The notes: generated from the sequence alone by a model not told the origin. Shown: positions 1 through 9,434, counted from the first letter of the stretch. The stretch: 64,000 nt of DNA from DASZZZ01 sp036260375 (GCA_036260375.1 DASZZZ010000105.1:1-64000); one strand, 5' to 3'. Translations and numbers: made by a program.

Positions 1-71
1 CAGAACGTCGCGACGGCTTGCCCGCCGCCGCGCCGGCGCAAACGCGGTTCGGCGACCGGGCGCGGACCGAA

Positions 72-77
72 TAGTCT
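72..77 (+). promoter_or_regulatory. -10 hexamer of PpiC lipoprotein gene (leaderless type)
   Basis: TAGTCT lies 8 bases before the ATG at 86, and no Shine-Dalgarno sequence intervenes. This places the transcription start at or next to the start codon. The rest of bases 1-71 shows no recognisable gene. The same arrangement recurs across the window. Confidence 0.5.
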
Positions 78-85
78 GGATCGTC

Positions 86-1159
86 ATGTCGAGAACGCTT
101 CGAGCCGCGCTGGCGGTCGTCGTCGCGCTCGTCGGGGCCGCGTGCGGAGAGCTCACCGAGCCGGCGGCCGCGACGGTCGGCGACGAGAAGATCACGATCG
201 AGGAGATCGACCGCGTCGTCGACCGGCACCGGGCGAGCCCCGCGTTCCGCCAGGCGGCGCAGCAGGGTGACTCCGACCAGGTCGCGCGCCAGTTCGAGCA
301 GAGCTATCTCACGCGTCTCATCCGACGCGCCGTGCTCGTCCCCGAGGCGGCCGAGCTCGGCATAGAGGTCACCGACGCCGACGTCGACCAGCGTCTCGAG
401 CAGATCGAACAGGACCTCGAGGCACAGGGGAGCACGCTCGAGGACGTCATCGAGCAGCAGGGCCTGACGCTCGAGCTCGTGCGCCAGTTCGTGCGCGACG
501 ACGAGCTCGAGCAGCGCCTGCGCGCCGAGGTCACGAAGGGCTCGCTTCCGAGCGACGAGGAGCTCGAGGCCGAGTACGAGCGCCGCCGCGACGAGCTCAC
601 CGAGACCGAGGTCCAGCACATCCTCGTCGAGGACGGCCGCCTCGCGCGCGACATCGTGATCCAGCTACGCAACGCGCAGCAGCGCTTCGGCGACGACTCG
701 AAGAAGGTCGACCAGCTCTTCGCGAAGCTCGCCGAGAAGCACTCGACCGACCCCGGCAGCGCGCGGCGCGGCGGGAACCTGGGGACGTTCCGGCCCGGCC
801 AGTTCGTCGCCGAGTTCGAGAACGCGGCCGCGCAGCTCGAGCCCGGCGAGATCTCCGATCCCGTGCGCTCCGAGTTCGGGTGGCACGTGATCCGCGTGCT
901 CGGGCGCGAGACCGACGCGTTCGAGGACGTGCGCGCGCAGCTGTCCGAGGACCTCGCCGGCGCGCGCGCCGAGAGCGAGTGGTCCAACTGGCTGGAGGAC
1001 GTCTTCGGCGCCGCCGACGTCGAGGTCAACCCGCGCTTCGGCGAGTTCGACGAGTCCACGGGACAGGTCGTCGACGCCGACGCCGGCTCCCTTCCGGGCG
1101 CCGCGACGCCGGCCCAGCCGTCGCCGTCGCCGGCCCCCGCGCCGACGCCCGGCGGCTAG
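86..1159 (+). CDS. SurA/PpiC-type peptidyl-prolyl isomerase lipoprotein
   Basis: Predicted exported foldase. The N-terminus is a lipoprotein signal: Arg residues, a hydrophobic stretch (about residues 8-18) and Cys20 in VGAAC. A helical SurA_N-like region (about 30-165) is followed by a PpiC parvulin domain (about 174-277) with the family pattern EVQHIL, a GSARRGGNLG segment and FGWHVIRV. The last 40 residues are Pro/Ala-rich and disordered. The lipobox has Gly at -3, slightly off consensus. The role, cis-trans isomerisation of prolyl bonds in exported proteins, is inferred from the family. MazG starts 5 bases downstream, so the two are probably co-transcribed. Confidence 0.85.
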   Translation: MSRTLRAALAVVVALVGAACGELTEPAAATVGDEKITIEEIDRVVDRHRASPAFRQAAQQGDSDQVARQFEQSYLTRLIRRAVLVPEAAELGIEVTDADVDQRLEQIEQDLEAQGSTLEDVIEQQGLTLELVRQFVRDDELEQRLRAEVTKGSLPSDEELEAEYERRRDELTETEVQHILVEDGRLARDIVIQLRNAQQRFGDDSKKVDQLFAKLAEKHSTDPGSARRGGNLGTFRPGQFVAEFENAAAQLEPGEISDPVRSEFGWHVIRVLGRETDAFEDVRAQLSEDLAGARAESEWSNWLEDVFGAADVEVNPRFGEFDESTGQVVDADAGSLPGAATPAQPSPSPAPAPTPGG

Positions 1160-1164
1160 GCCGT

Positions 1165-2121
1165 ATGCCGCTGCTCGTCGTGCCGCTCGGGCCGGACGAG
1201 GTCGGCTGGCTCACGCTCGAGGAGTGGGATGCGCTGCGCGCGTGCGAGCGCGTGCTGTTCGAACGTCCGGACCACCCGCTCGCGGCGCGCCTCGCGGACG
1301 CGGGGGTGGCGGTGTCCGCGTTCGACGACGACCCCGACGCGTCCGCGACCGGGTGGGCGCTGGTCGCCGACCCGAGCTCGGCGCGCGTGGTCGCGCTCGC
1401 GCGCGCCGGAGCGACCGTCACTGCGGGCGTCGCCCGGCCCCCCGACGCGCTGACCGCCGCCCACGGCGCGCACGTCGCGCGACGCGCCGCGTCGTCGCTC
1501 GCGACCGCGGCACTCGTCATGGCACGGCTGCGGAGCGCGGACGGCTGCCCGTGGGACCGCGAGCAGACGCACCGGTCGCTCGAGGTCCATCTCGTGGAGG
1601 AGGCGCACGAGGTCATCGAGGCGATCGAGCAGGACGCGACCGGCGCGGAGCTGCAGGAGGAGCTCGGCGACCTGTTGCTCCAGGTCGCGTTCCACGCGCA
1701 GCTCGCCGCGGACGACGGACGCTTCGACGTGGCCGGCGTGGCCGACGCGATCGTCGCCAAGCTCGTGCACCGTCACCCGCACGTGTTCGGCGACGTCGAG
1801 GTCGCCGACGCGTCGGAGGTCGTGACGAACTGGGAGGCGCTCAAGCGCGCGGAGAAGGAGCGCACCGACCCGTTCGACGACATCCCGCGCTCGCTGCCCG
1901 CGCTGCTGTGGACCTACAAGGCGCAGAAGCGCGCCGCGCCGCTCGGGTTCCGGGCCGACGCGGACGACGCCGCGCGCCGGGCCCGGGCCGCGCTCGACCG
2001 CGACGACCTCGGCGACGCGCTGTTCTGGATCGTGGCCGTGGCACGCGCCCGCGGGATCGACCCGGAGGGCGCCCTGCGGCGGGCGGCGACCCGGTGGCGG
2101 GCGGACCTTCGCCCCGCGTGA
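1165..2121 (+). CDS. mazG: MazG family nucleoside triphosphate pyrophosphohydrolase
   Basis: Hydrolyses non-canonical or excess NTPs to NMP and pyrophosphate. The MazG domain begins near residue 115 with GCPWDREQTH, continues with the metal-binding EEAHEVIEAI and EELGDLLLQV motifs (paired EExxE and ExxD-type acidic residues), then HPHVFG. The C-terminus resembles the second MazG repeat only weakly. The first ~105 residues are not MazG. They sit where tetrapyrrole-methylase-like domains occur in YabN-type fusions but are too short and too degenerate to be active. ATG at 1165 is chosen because it follows the upstream stop by 5 bases; longer readings in this frame run through the lipoprotein gene. 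Confidence 0.85.
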   Translation: MPLLVVPLGPDEVGWLTLEEWDALRACERVLFERPDHPLAARLADAGVAVSAFDDDPDASATGWALVADPSSARVVALARAGATVTAGVARPPDALTAAHGAHVARRAASSLATAALVMARLRSADGCPWDREQTHRSLEVHLVEEAHEVIEAIEQDATGAELQEELGDLLLQVAFHAQLAADDGRFDVAGVADAIVAKLVHRHPHVFGDVEVADASEVVTNWEALKRAEKERTDPFDDIPRSLPALLWTYKAQKRAAPLGFRADADDAARRARAALDRDDLGDALFWIVAVARARGIDPEGALRRAATRWRADLRPA

Positions 2122-2189
2122 GACGGCGGCGCGTGGGGCGCGCCCCTGCGTTTTCGGCCCGTTTGCCGACCCCGACGTCCCGAGGCTGC

Positions 2190-2219
2190 TACCCTGCCGT
2201 GTTACAGATGTTGAAGGAG
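2190..2219 (+). promoter_or_regulatory. enolase promoter -10 and Shine-Dalgarno
   Basis: A TACCCT -10-like hexamer at 2190-2195 is followed by a strong GAAGGAG Shine-Dalgarno at 2213-2219, 7 bases before the enolase ATG. A TTGCCG -35-like element sits at 2163-2168, with a rather long 21-base spacer. This leadered arrangement contrasts with the leaderless starts elsewhere in the window. Confidence 0.45.
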
Positions 2220-2226
2220 TAAACGA

Positions 2227-3515
<1,289 letters not shown>

Positions 3516-3519
<4 letters not shown>

Positions 3520-3932
3520 CCACGACCGCGGCCCGGGGGCCGCGCGGCCGCGTCGGCATCGCACCGCGCGTCGCCGTCATCGCGCTGCTGCTCGGTCTGG
3601 TCGCGGCGATGGCAGTCGAGCCGACGCGCCAGCTCTTCGAGCAACGCCGGCGCGTCGACGACATGCGCGGTGAGCTGCGCGCCGTGACGGTCGCCAACCG
3701 CAGGCTCGAGGCGCGCATCCAGCGTCTCGAGGACCCCGACTACATCGAGCAGCGCGCGCGCGAGCAGGCGGGCCTCGTGCTGCCGGGCGAGACGACGTTC
3801 GTCGTCATGCCCCCGTCGCGCGCCGACGTGCGCGCCGAGCGCGACCGGCGGGCGCGCCCCGCGCCCGAGCCACCGCGTCCCGAGCCCGAGCCCGGGTTGC
3901 TGGAGGGCTTCCTGCGCTTCGTCGGCCTCTAG
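3516..3932 (+). CDS. ftsB: FtsB/DivIC-like septum formation initiator
   Basis: Small bitopic divisome protein. A short Arg-rich cytoplasmic N-terminus is followed by one membrane helix (about residues 18-35), a coiled coil (about 38-75, with RRRVDDMRGELR and RRLEARIQRLED) and the DivIC-type motif DPDYIEQRAREQAGLVLPGE. The tail is Pro/Arg-rich, then ends in a hydrophobic EGFLRFVGL. In the family this protein bridges FtsL and FtsQ at the division site. The GTG start overlaps the enolase stop by 4 bases, so translation is coupled. Confidence 0.88.
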
Positions 3933-3997
3933 CGCGGCGCGGCCGCGGCGCGCGGCTATCGTCGTCGTCCGTACGGGCGGCTCGGAGGAGAGAAGCG

Positions 3998-4504
3998 GTG
4001 GACGCGCGCGTGCTGGAGCACACCGAGGACGACCGCGCGGTGGTCGAGCGCCAGCTCGGCCGGCCGGTGCGCGGGCGGTGGACCGTCGCCCGGCGGTGCC
4101 ACCTCGGCGTGCCGATGGTCATCGAGAGCCATCCGCGCATGCCCGACGGGACGCCGTTCCCGACGCTGTTCTGGCTCACGTGTCCGGTGCTCGTCAAGCG
4201 CGCGTCGCAACTCGAGTCGGCCGGCGCGCTCGCCGACGCGACCGCGCGCCTGGCCTCGGACGTCGAGGCGCGGCGCCGGCTCGCCGCGGCCGTCGGCCGT
4301 TACCGCGCCCGGCGGGACGCGCTCGAGCCGCTCCCGCGCGACGCCGCGCCGCCCGGCGGCGGACCCGAGCGCGTCAAGTGCCTGCACGCGCACGTCGCGC
4401 ACGAGCTCGCCGACCCCCCGAACCCCGTGGGCGGCGACGTGCTCGCGCGCGCGGGGTGGCCGGACTGCCGCGCGCGCTGCGTCGAGGCCGGGGGCCGGTC
4501 GTGA
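3998..4504 (+). CDS. DUF501 domain-containing protein
   Basis: Conserved actinobacterial protein of unknown biochemistry. It is 168 residues long, with the DUF501 signature region WTVARRCHLGVPMVIESHP, then GTPFPTLFWLTCPVLVKR, ending in a Cys-containing region (KCLHAHVAHELA, then two Cys in the last 20 residues) that may bind metal. GTG at 3998 is supported by GGAGGAG at 3984-3990. Its invariant position between ftsB and the Ppx/GppA gene is typical of actinobacteria. The stop overlaps the next GTG by 4 bases. Confidence 0.85.
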   Translation: MDARVLEHTEDDRAVVERQLGRPVRGRWTVARRCHLGVPMVIESHPRMPDGTPFPTLFWLTCPVLVKRASQLESAGALADATARLASDVEARRRLAAAVGRYRARRDALEPLPRDAAPPGGGPERVKCLHAHVAHELADPPNPVGGDVLARAGWPDCRARCVEAGGRS

Positions 4505-5424
4505 GGGTCGCGGCGATCGACGTCGGGACGAACTCGACGCGCCTGCTCGTCGCGGAGGCGACCGACGACGGCTTCCGCACGCTCGACCGGCGCTCGACCG
4601 TGACGCGTCTGGGGCAGGGCGTCGACCGCACGCGCGTGCTCGCGCCCGAGGCGCTCGACCGCACGTTCGCGACGATCGCCGACTACGCCGCGACCTGCGG
4701 CGAGTACGAGGTCGAGCGTCTGCGCGTGACGGGCACGTCGGCGGTGCGCGACGCGCGCAACCGCGCCGACTTCTTCACCGGCGTCGAGCGCCTCACGGGC
4801 GATCGACCCGAGCTGCTGAGCGGCGAGCAGGAGGCGCGCGCGACGTTCCTCGGCGCGGTGAGCGACCTGCGCGACGACGAGCCCAATCTCGTGGTCGACA
4901 TCGGAGGGGGATCGACCGAGCTCGTCGTCGGCACGCGCGCTCCCGATCGTCTCGTCTCGCTCGACGTCGGCTGCGTGCGGCTGCTCGAGGAGCATCTCGC
5001 CGGCGACCCGCCCGCGCCGGACGAGCTCGACGCGCTGCGGCGCGACGTCACCGGCGCGCTGGAGGGCGCACGAGAGCACCTCGACGTGCCGCGCGGCGCG
5101 CGCCTCGTCGGTGTCGCGGGAACCGTGACGCAGCTCGCCGCGCTCAAGGCCGGCGTGCCGGTCTACGACCCCGACGTCACGCACCACGCCGTGATGTCGC
5201 ACGGAGACGTGCGCCTTCTCGCGCGGCGCCTGGAGTCGCTGCCGTTCGACGCGCGCCGGCGCGTCAAGGCGCTCGAGCCGGGGCGCGCCGACGTCATCGT
5301 GTCGGGCGCCGAAATCCTGTTGTGCGTCATGGAAGTCTTCGACATGGCGGAGGTTCTCGTGTCGGAGAAGGACCTCCTCGAGGGGATCGTCCTCGACCTC
5401 CTCGACGACGACGCGGCCGCGTGA
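4501..5424 (+). CDS. Ppx/GppA exopolyphosphatase / pppGpp phosphatase family
   Basis: Actin-fold phosphatase acting on polyphosphate or pppGpp. The family blocks are present: AAIDVGTNSTRLLV (phosphate 1), TGTSAVRDARNR, LSGEQEARATFLGA, the DIGGGSTELVVG phosphate-2 loop, SLDVGCVRL, VGVAGTVTQLAAL, and a C-terminal RADVIVSGAEIL. At 307 residues it is the short two-lobe form lacking the C-terminal HD domain of E. coli Ppx. The start GTG at 4501 overlaps the DUF501 stop (GTGA), so expression is coupled. Whether poly-P or pppGpp is the main substrate cannot be told from sequence. Confidence 0.9.
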   Translation: MRVAAIDVGTNSTRLLVAEATDDGFRTLDRRSTVTRLGQGVDRTRVLAPEALDRTFATIADYAATCGEYEVERLRVTGTSAVRDARNRADFFTGVERLTGDRPELLSGEQEARATFLGAVSDLRDDEPNLVVDIGGGSTELVVGTRAPDRLVSLDVGCVRLLEEHLAGDPPAPDELDALRRDVTGALEGAREHLDVPRGARLVGVAGTVTQLAALKAGVPVYDPDVTHHAVMSHGDVRLLARRLESLPFDARRRVKALEPGRADVIVSGAEILLCVMEVFDMAEVLVSEKDLLEGIVLDLLDDDAAA

Positions 5425-5453
5425 CGGCGCCCGGCCCCCGGCGCGCCCCGCGA

Positions 5454-5459
5454 TAGCCT
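5454..5459 (+). promoter_or_regulatory. -10 hexamer of acyl-CoA synthetase gene (leaderless type)
   Basis: TAGCCT lies 7 bases before the ATG at 5467, with no Shine-Dalgarno between. This suggests a new leaderless transcript starting here, although the gap to the upstream gene is only 42 bases. Confidence 0.5.
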
Positions 5460-5466
5460 TCGACGC

Positions 5467-7404
5467 ATGAGCGACTTTGCGTGGGAGCCGTCGCACGAGT
5501 ACGTCGAGAGCGCCAACGTCACGCGCTTCATGCGCAAGCACGGCGTCGACGACTACGCCGAGCTCGTGCGCCGCTCGCAGGACGATCCCGAGTGGTTCTG
5601 GGACGCCGTCGTCGCCGACCTTGGCATCGAGTTCACGCAGCCCTACGAGCGCGTGCTCGACGCGTCGCGCGGCCCCCAGTGGCCGCGCTGGTTCGTCGGG
5701 GGCCGCGTCAACGTCGCGCACAACTGCGTCGATCGTCACGCGCTCGGCGCGCACGCGACCGCGCGCGCTGTGGTGTGGGAGGGCGAGGACGGCGCCGTCC
5801 GCACGCTGACGTACTGGGACCTGCACGAGGCCGTGGGGCGCGCCGCCCAGGGACTGCGCGACCTCGGCGTCGCGGGCGGCGACCGCGTCGGCGTCTACAT
5901 GCCGATGGTGCCCGAGGCCGTGGTGGCGATGTACGCGTGCGCCAAGATCGGCGCCGTCTACATGCCGGTGTTCTCGGGCTTCGGCGCGCCTGCGGTCGCC
6001 ACGCGTCTCGCCGACGCGGAGGCGAAGGTCCTCGTCACCGCCGACGGCTTCCTGCGGCGTGGCGCGCGCGTCGACATGAAGAGCGTCGCCGACGAGGCGG
6101 TCGCGTCGTCGCCGTCGGTCGAGCACGTCATCGTGTTGCGGCGCTTCGGCGACTCCGACCCGCCGGCGGGCGCGCGCGACGTTTCGTGGGACGACGCGTT
6201 CGGCGCGCAGCAGCCGCTCGGACGCGCCGACGAGCTCGACCCCGAGACGCCTTTCATGATCGCCTACACGTCGGGCACGACCGGCAGGCCCAAGGGCAGC
6301 GTCCACGTGCACGGCGGACTGCTCGTCAAGCTCGCCGAGGAGTGCGCGTACCAGACCGACGTCGGCGCCGACGACGTCCTCTACTGGGTCACCGACATGG
6401 GCTGGATCATGGGCCCGTGGGAGATGATCGGCGGCCACGCCAACGGCGCGTGCGTCGTGATGTACGAGGGCGCGCCGAACCATCCCGGTCCCGATCGCGT
6501 GTGGGCGCTGTGCGAGCGTCATCGCGTGTCGGTGCTCGGCATCTCGCCCACGCTCGTGCGCGCGCTCATGCCCGCGGGCGCCGATCCCGTGCGCGCCCAC
6601 GACCTCTCGTCGCTGCGGATCCTGGCGTCGACGGGCGAGCCGTGGAACCCCGAGCCGTACCGGTGGTTCGCGGACGTCGTCGGAGGCGGGCGCTGCCCGA
6701 TCATCAACCTGTCGGGCGGCACCGAGGTCGGCGCGTGCTTCCTGTCGCAGGCGCCGGTGATCCCGTCGAAGGTGTGCTCGCTCGGCGCGCCGGCCCTCGG
6801 CATGGCGATCGACGTCTACGACGCCGACGGCAAGCCAGTGCGCGGCGAGGTCGGCGAGCTCGTGTGCACCAAACCGTGGCCGGCACAGACGCGCGGCTTC
6901 TGGCGCAACCCCGACCGCTATCTCGATGCGTACTGGTCGCGCTGGGACGGCGTGTGGGTCCACGGCGACTGGGCGTCGATCGACGACGACGGCTACTGGT
7001 TCCTGCACGGTCGCTCCGACGACACGCTCAACGTCGCGGGCAAGCGCATCGGCCCGGCCGAGTTCGAGTCCGCGGCGGTGAACCATCCCGCGGTCGTCGA
7101 GTGCGCCGCGGTCGGAGTCCCGGACGACGTCAAGGGCACGAGCGTGTGGTGCTTCTGCATCCTGACGCCCGACGCGACCCCGTCCGACAGGCTCGCCGCG
7201 GAGGTGAAGGGCGTCGTCGCGGCCGAGCTCGGCAAGGCATTCACCCCCGCCCAGGTCCGCTTCGTCGCGGAGCTGCCGAAGACGCGCTCGGCGAAGATCC
7301 TGCGCCGCGCGATCCGGGCCAAGGTCGTGGGCGAGGATCCGGGCGACCTGTCGTCGCTCGAGAACCCGAGCGCGCTCGCGGCCCTCGACGAGTCGCTCGC
7401 GTGA
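5467..7404 (+). CDS. acetyl-CoA synthetase-like AMP-forming acyl-CoA ligase
   Basis: ANL-superfamily enzyme activating a short-chain acid (acetate or a relative) through an acyl-AMP. The 645-residue length and an N-terminal ACS_N-like region ending near GRVNVAHNCVDRH match acetyl-CoA synthetases. The P-loop YTSGTTGRPKG is followed by WVTDMGWIMGP, NLSGGTEVG, the adenylate loop with VHGDWASIDDDGYW, the GKRIGPAEFE hinge and the catalytic lysine in PKTRSAKILRR. The usual PKTRSGK acetylation motif has Ala in place of Gly. The exact acid specificity is open; acetate and propionate are most likely. It overlaps the next gene by GTGA. Confidence 0.88.
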   Translation: MSDFAWEPSHEYVESANVTRFMRKHGVDDYAELVRRSQDDPEWFWDAVVADLGIEFTQPYERVLDASRGPQWPRWFVGGRVNVAHNCVDRHALGAHATARAVVWEGEDGAVRTLTYWDLHEAVGRAAQGLRDLGVAGGDRVGVYMPMVPEAVVAMYACAKIGAVYMPVFSGFGAPAVATRLADAEAKVLVTADGFLRRGARVDMKSVADEAVASSPSVEHVIVLRRFGDSDPPAGARDVSWDDAFGAQQPLGRADELDPETPFMIAYTSGTTGRPKGSVHVHGGLLVKLAEECAYQTDVGADDVLYWVTDMGWIMGPWEMIGGHANGACVVMYEGAPNHPGPDRVWALCERHRVSVLGISPTLVRALMPAGADPVRAHDLSSLRILASTGEPWNPEPYRWFADVVGGGRCPIINLSGGTEVGACFLSQAPVIPSKVCSLGAPALGMAIDVYDADGKPVRGEVGELVCTKPWPAQTRGFWRNPDRYLDAYWSRWDGVWVHGDWASIDDDGYWFLHGRSDDTLNVAGKRIGPAEFESAAVNHPAVVECAAVGVPDDVKGTSVWCFCILTPDATPSDRLAAEVKGVVAAELGKAFTPAQVRFVAELPKTRSAKILRRAIRAKVVGEDPGDLSSLENPSALAALDESLA

Positions 7405-8009
7405 CGACGTTCTTCCTCGTCCGCCACGGCGTCACCGCGCACACCGGCCACAAGCTCTCGGGCTGGATGCCGGACGTCCACCTGACCGACGACGGCGTCG
7501 CGCAGGCGGAGGCCGCGGCCGACCGGCTCGCGCGCGCGCCGATCAAGGCCGTTTACGCGAGCCCGATCGATCGCACGATGGAGACGGCGCGGCCGATCGC
7601 GGCGCGCCACGGCCTCGAGATCGACGTCCGTCCCGCGCTCGGAGAGGTCCGCTACGGGCGCTGGACCGACCGCACGTTCAAGTCGTTGCGCCGGACCAAG
7701 CTGTGGGGCGCGGTGCAGCGGTGGCCGTCGTCGGTGCGCTTCCCCGACGGTGAGACGTTGCGCGAGGTGCAGGCGCGCTCGCTCGACGAGCTCGACCGCA
7801 TCCGGGCCGAGCACCCGCGCCACGCGGTCTGCTGCGTCACCCACGCCGACGTCATCCGCCTCGTCACGGCGCACTTCCTCGGCGTGCACGTCGACCTGTA
7901 CCAGCGCATCGTCATAGCGCCGGCATCGATTACGGTCGTCGCGGTGGGCGACGGCGGGCCGCAGGTGCTCGCGATGAACGTGCCCCCGACGTCGCTGGAG
8001 GCGACATGA
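7401..8009 (+). CDS. histidine phosphatase, MSMEG_4193 family
   Basis: Phosphoglycerate-mutase-fold phosphatase, 202 residues. The catalytic RHG triad is at residues 8-10 (FFLVRHGVT), with SPIDRTMETA, LGEVRYGRW and the second catalytic His in CCVTHADVIR. GTG at 7401 overlaps the upstream stop. In many actinobacteria this family is followed by DUF3090, SCO1664 and mshC; the first two follow here in the same order. The physiological substrate is unknown. Confidence 0.88.
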   Translation: MTTFFLVRHGVTAHTGHKLSGWMPDVHLTDDGVAQAEAAADRLARAPIKAVYASPIDRTMETARPIAARHGLEIDVRPALGEVRYGRWTDRTFKSLRRTKLWGAVQRWPSSVRFPDGETLREVQARSLDELDRIRAEHPRHAVCCVTHADVIRLVTAHFLGVHVDLYQRIVIAPASITVVAVGDGGPQVLAMNVPPTSLEAT

Positions 8010-8509
8010 CGACCGACATCGCACCCGACGTCTTCACCGCCGACTACGAGGGCGAGCCGGGGCAGCGCGCGTTCTACCTCCAGGCGCGCTCGGCGGCCGG
8101 CAACGTGACGCTCGGGATCGAGAAGGCGCAGGTCGCCGCGCTCGCCGAGAAGCTCCAGGAGCTGTTGCTGCTGGTCGACCACGACGACGTCGTGCGCGGC
8201 GGGACCCCGGCCCGCGACCCCGAGCTCGCGCTCGAGCCCGAGGCCCCCGGCGGGCGCGTCGGCACGATCGGGCTCGCCTACGAGGAGGACGACGACCGCG
8301 TCGTCGTGCTGCTGCAGACCGGCGAGGACGACGACGACGAGGAGTCGCTCGTCCGTCTCACGCTGCGGCGCGAGCAGGTGCGCGCGTTCGTGCTGCACGC
8401 GGTCGCGGTCGTCGCGGAGGGACGTCCGCTGTGCCAGCTGTGCGGCCTGCCGATGGACCCCGAGGGCCACGCGTGTCCCGCGTCCAACGGCCACCGTCTC
8501 GGGGCATGA
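8006..8509 (+). CDS. DUF3090 family protein
   Basis: Conserved actinobacterial protein of about 170 residues without a known reaction. The N-terminal half carries the family pattern GQRAFYLQAR and LGIEKAQVAALAEKL. The middle is acidic. The C-terminus has a zinc-ribbon-like pair of knuckles, CQLCGLPMDPEGHACP, ending in SNGHRLGA. The ATG overlaps the phosphatase stop (ATGA at 8006-8009) and is preceded by GGAGG. Its last codons are part of a short duplicated segment (see the repeat at 8488-8559). Confidence 0.88.
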   Translation: MTTDIAPDVFTADYEGEPGQRAFYLQARSAAGNVTLGIEKAQVAALAEKLQELLLLVDHDDVVRGGTPARDPELALEPEAPGGRVGTIGLAYEEDDDRVVVLLQTGEDDDDEESLVRLTLRREQVRAFVLHAVAVVAEGRPLCQLCGLPMDPEGHACPASNGHRLGA

Positions 8510-8559
8510 GATGCGAGCCGCTCGGGGCATGACGTTCGGCCACCGGCTCGGGGCATGAC
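8488..8559 (+). repeat. Imperfect tandem duplication across a gene end
   Basis: The block CGGCCACCGNCTCGGGGCATGA occurs at 8488-8509 and again at 8537-8558 (one mismatch), with a third partial copy, CTCGGGGCATGA, at 8521-8532. The first copy encodes the last residues and stop of DUF3090. The later copies fill the gap before the SCO1664-family gene. It looks like a 49-base tandem duplication of the gene end. Confidence 0.8.
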
Positions 8560-9279
8560 GTGGGCGAGGCCGCGCCGGCCGTCCTCGACCTGTTGAGCCG
8601 CGGCGAGGTCGAGGTCCTCGGCCTCCTGCCGTACTCGTCCAACTACACGTTCCTCGCGCGCGTCGGCGTGCCCGACGGCGAGACGCTCGCGGTGTACAAG
8701 CCGCGCCGCGGCGAGCGGCCGCTGTGGGACTTCCCGCACGGGACGCTCGCGGCGCGCGAAGTCGCCGCGTACGCGGTCGCCGAGGCCGCGGGGTGGGGCT
8801 TCGTGCCGCCGACGGTCCTGCGCGACGACGCGCCGCTCGGCGCGGGGTCGCTGCAGCTGTTCGTCGAGCACGACCCCGAGCGCCACTACTTCGTGCTCTT
8901 CGACGAGCGCCCCGACGACTTCGAGCCGTTCGTCGCGTTCGACGCCGTCGTCAACAACGCGGATCGCAAGGGCGGCCACGTGCTCGAGGACCGCGACGGA
9001 CGTCTGTGGGCCGTGGACCACGGGCTGTCGTTCCACGTCGAGCCGAAGCTGCGCACGGTGATCTGGGAGTTCGCCGACGAGCCGCTCGGCGACGCGGTGC
9101 GGGCCGCGCTGGCGCGCCTGCGCGGCGCGCTCGACGGCGGGCCGCTGCGCGCCGAGCTCGCCGCCCTGCTTGCTCCCGACGAGGTCGCCGCGACCGCGCG
9201 CCGCGTCGCGGAGTTGTTGGCCGCGGGCCGCTACCCGGCCCCCGCGGGCGACCGCCCGCTGCCGTGGCCGCTGGTGTGA
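8560..9279 (+). CDS. SCO1664 family protein (PI3/4-kinase-like fold)
   Basis: 239 residues. A degenerate PI3/4-kinase-like nucleotide-binding protein of actinobacteria. Visible pieces are SNYTFLARV, AVYKPRRGERPLWDFP (Lys in the ATP-binding sheet), the AREVAAYAVAEAAGWG helix, the catalytic-loop-like FDAVVNNADRKGGH and the DHGLSFH metal motif. GTG at 8560 gives the shortest gap to DUF3090 and lies just after the duplicated ATGAC block. The function is unproven. In many relatives the next gene is mshC (mycothiol cysteine ligase); here a tRNA gene follows instead. Confidence 0.85.
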   Translation: MGEAAPAVLDLLSRGEVEVLGLLPYSSNYTFLARVGVPDGETLAVYKPRRGERPLWDFPHGTLAAREVAAYAVAEAAGWGFVPPTVLRDDAPLGAGSLQLFVEHDPERHYFVLFDERPDDFEPFVAFDAVVNNADRKGGHVLEDRDGRLWAVDHGLSFHVEPKLRTVIWEFADEPLGDAVRAALARLRGALDGGPLRAELAALLAPDEVAATARRVAELLAAGRYPAPAGDRPLPWPLV

Positions 9280-9297
9280 CGCGCCGTCGGCCCGCCG

Positions 9298-9434
9298 CGG
9301 CGCGTGACCCTGGGCGTACGGGTCCGCCCGTCGTATCGTGGGCGTGCACCCGGGTGGTGGAACGGCAGACACGGCGCCCTCAAAGGTCGCTGGCCCGCGG
9401 GCCATGCGGGTTCGAATCCCGCCTCGGGCACGCG
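9298..9434 (+). repeat. Direct repeat copy 1 (tRNA-Leu locus)
   Basis: This 137-base segment recurs at 17484-17620, offset exactly 8,186 bases, in the same orientation with six differences by eye. Bases 9307-9347, upstream of the tRNA, are identical to 17493-17533, so the promoter was duplicated with the gene. The two copies bound the accessory block. Confidence 0.9.
9348..9430 (+). tRNA. tRNA-Leu (anticodon CAA), two mispaired stem positions
   Basis: This 83-base class II tRNA has a long variable arm (TGGCCCGCGGGCCA), a T-arm GCGGG-TTCGAAT-CCCGC and discriminator A. CCA is not encoded. The anticodon loop CTCAAAG gives anticodon CAA, decoding UUG. Compared with its sister at 17534 it has an A1-C72 mismatch at the acceptor end, a G-U pair at 6-67 and a C30-U40 mismatch in the anticodon stem. 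It is either a functional but imperfect tRNA-Leu(CAA) or an early-decaying duplicate. Confidence 0.8.

Noticed and set aside
1..71. End of an upstream gene such as mfd
   Set aside because: Too short to identify; no frame gives a recognisable C-terminus.
304..1059. Long minus-strand open frames opposite the lipoprotein and many other genes
   Set aside because: They are Ser/Arg-rich mirror translations caused by high GC; no motif, ribosome site or promoter supports them.
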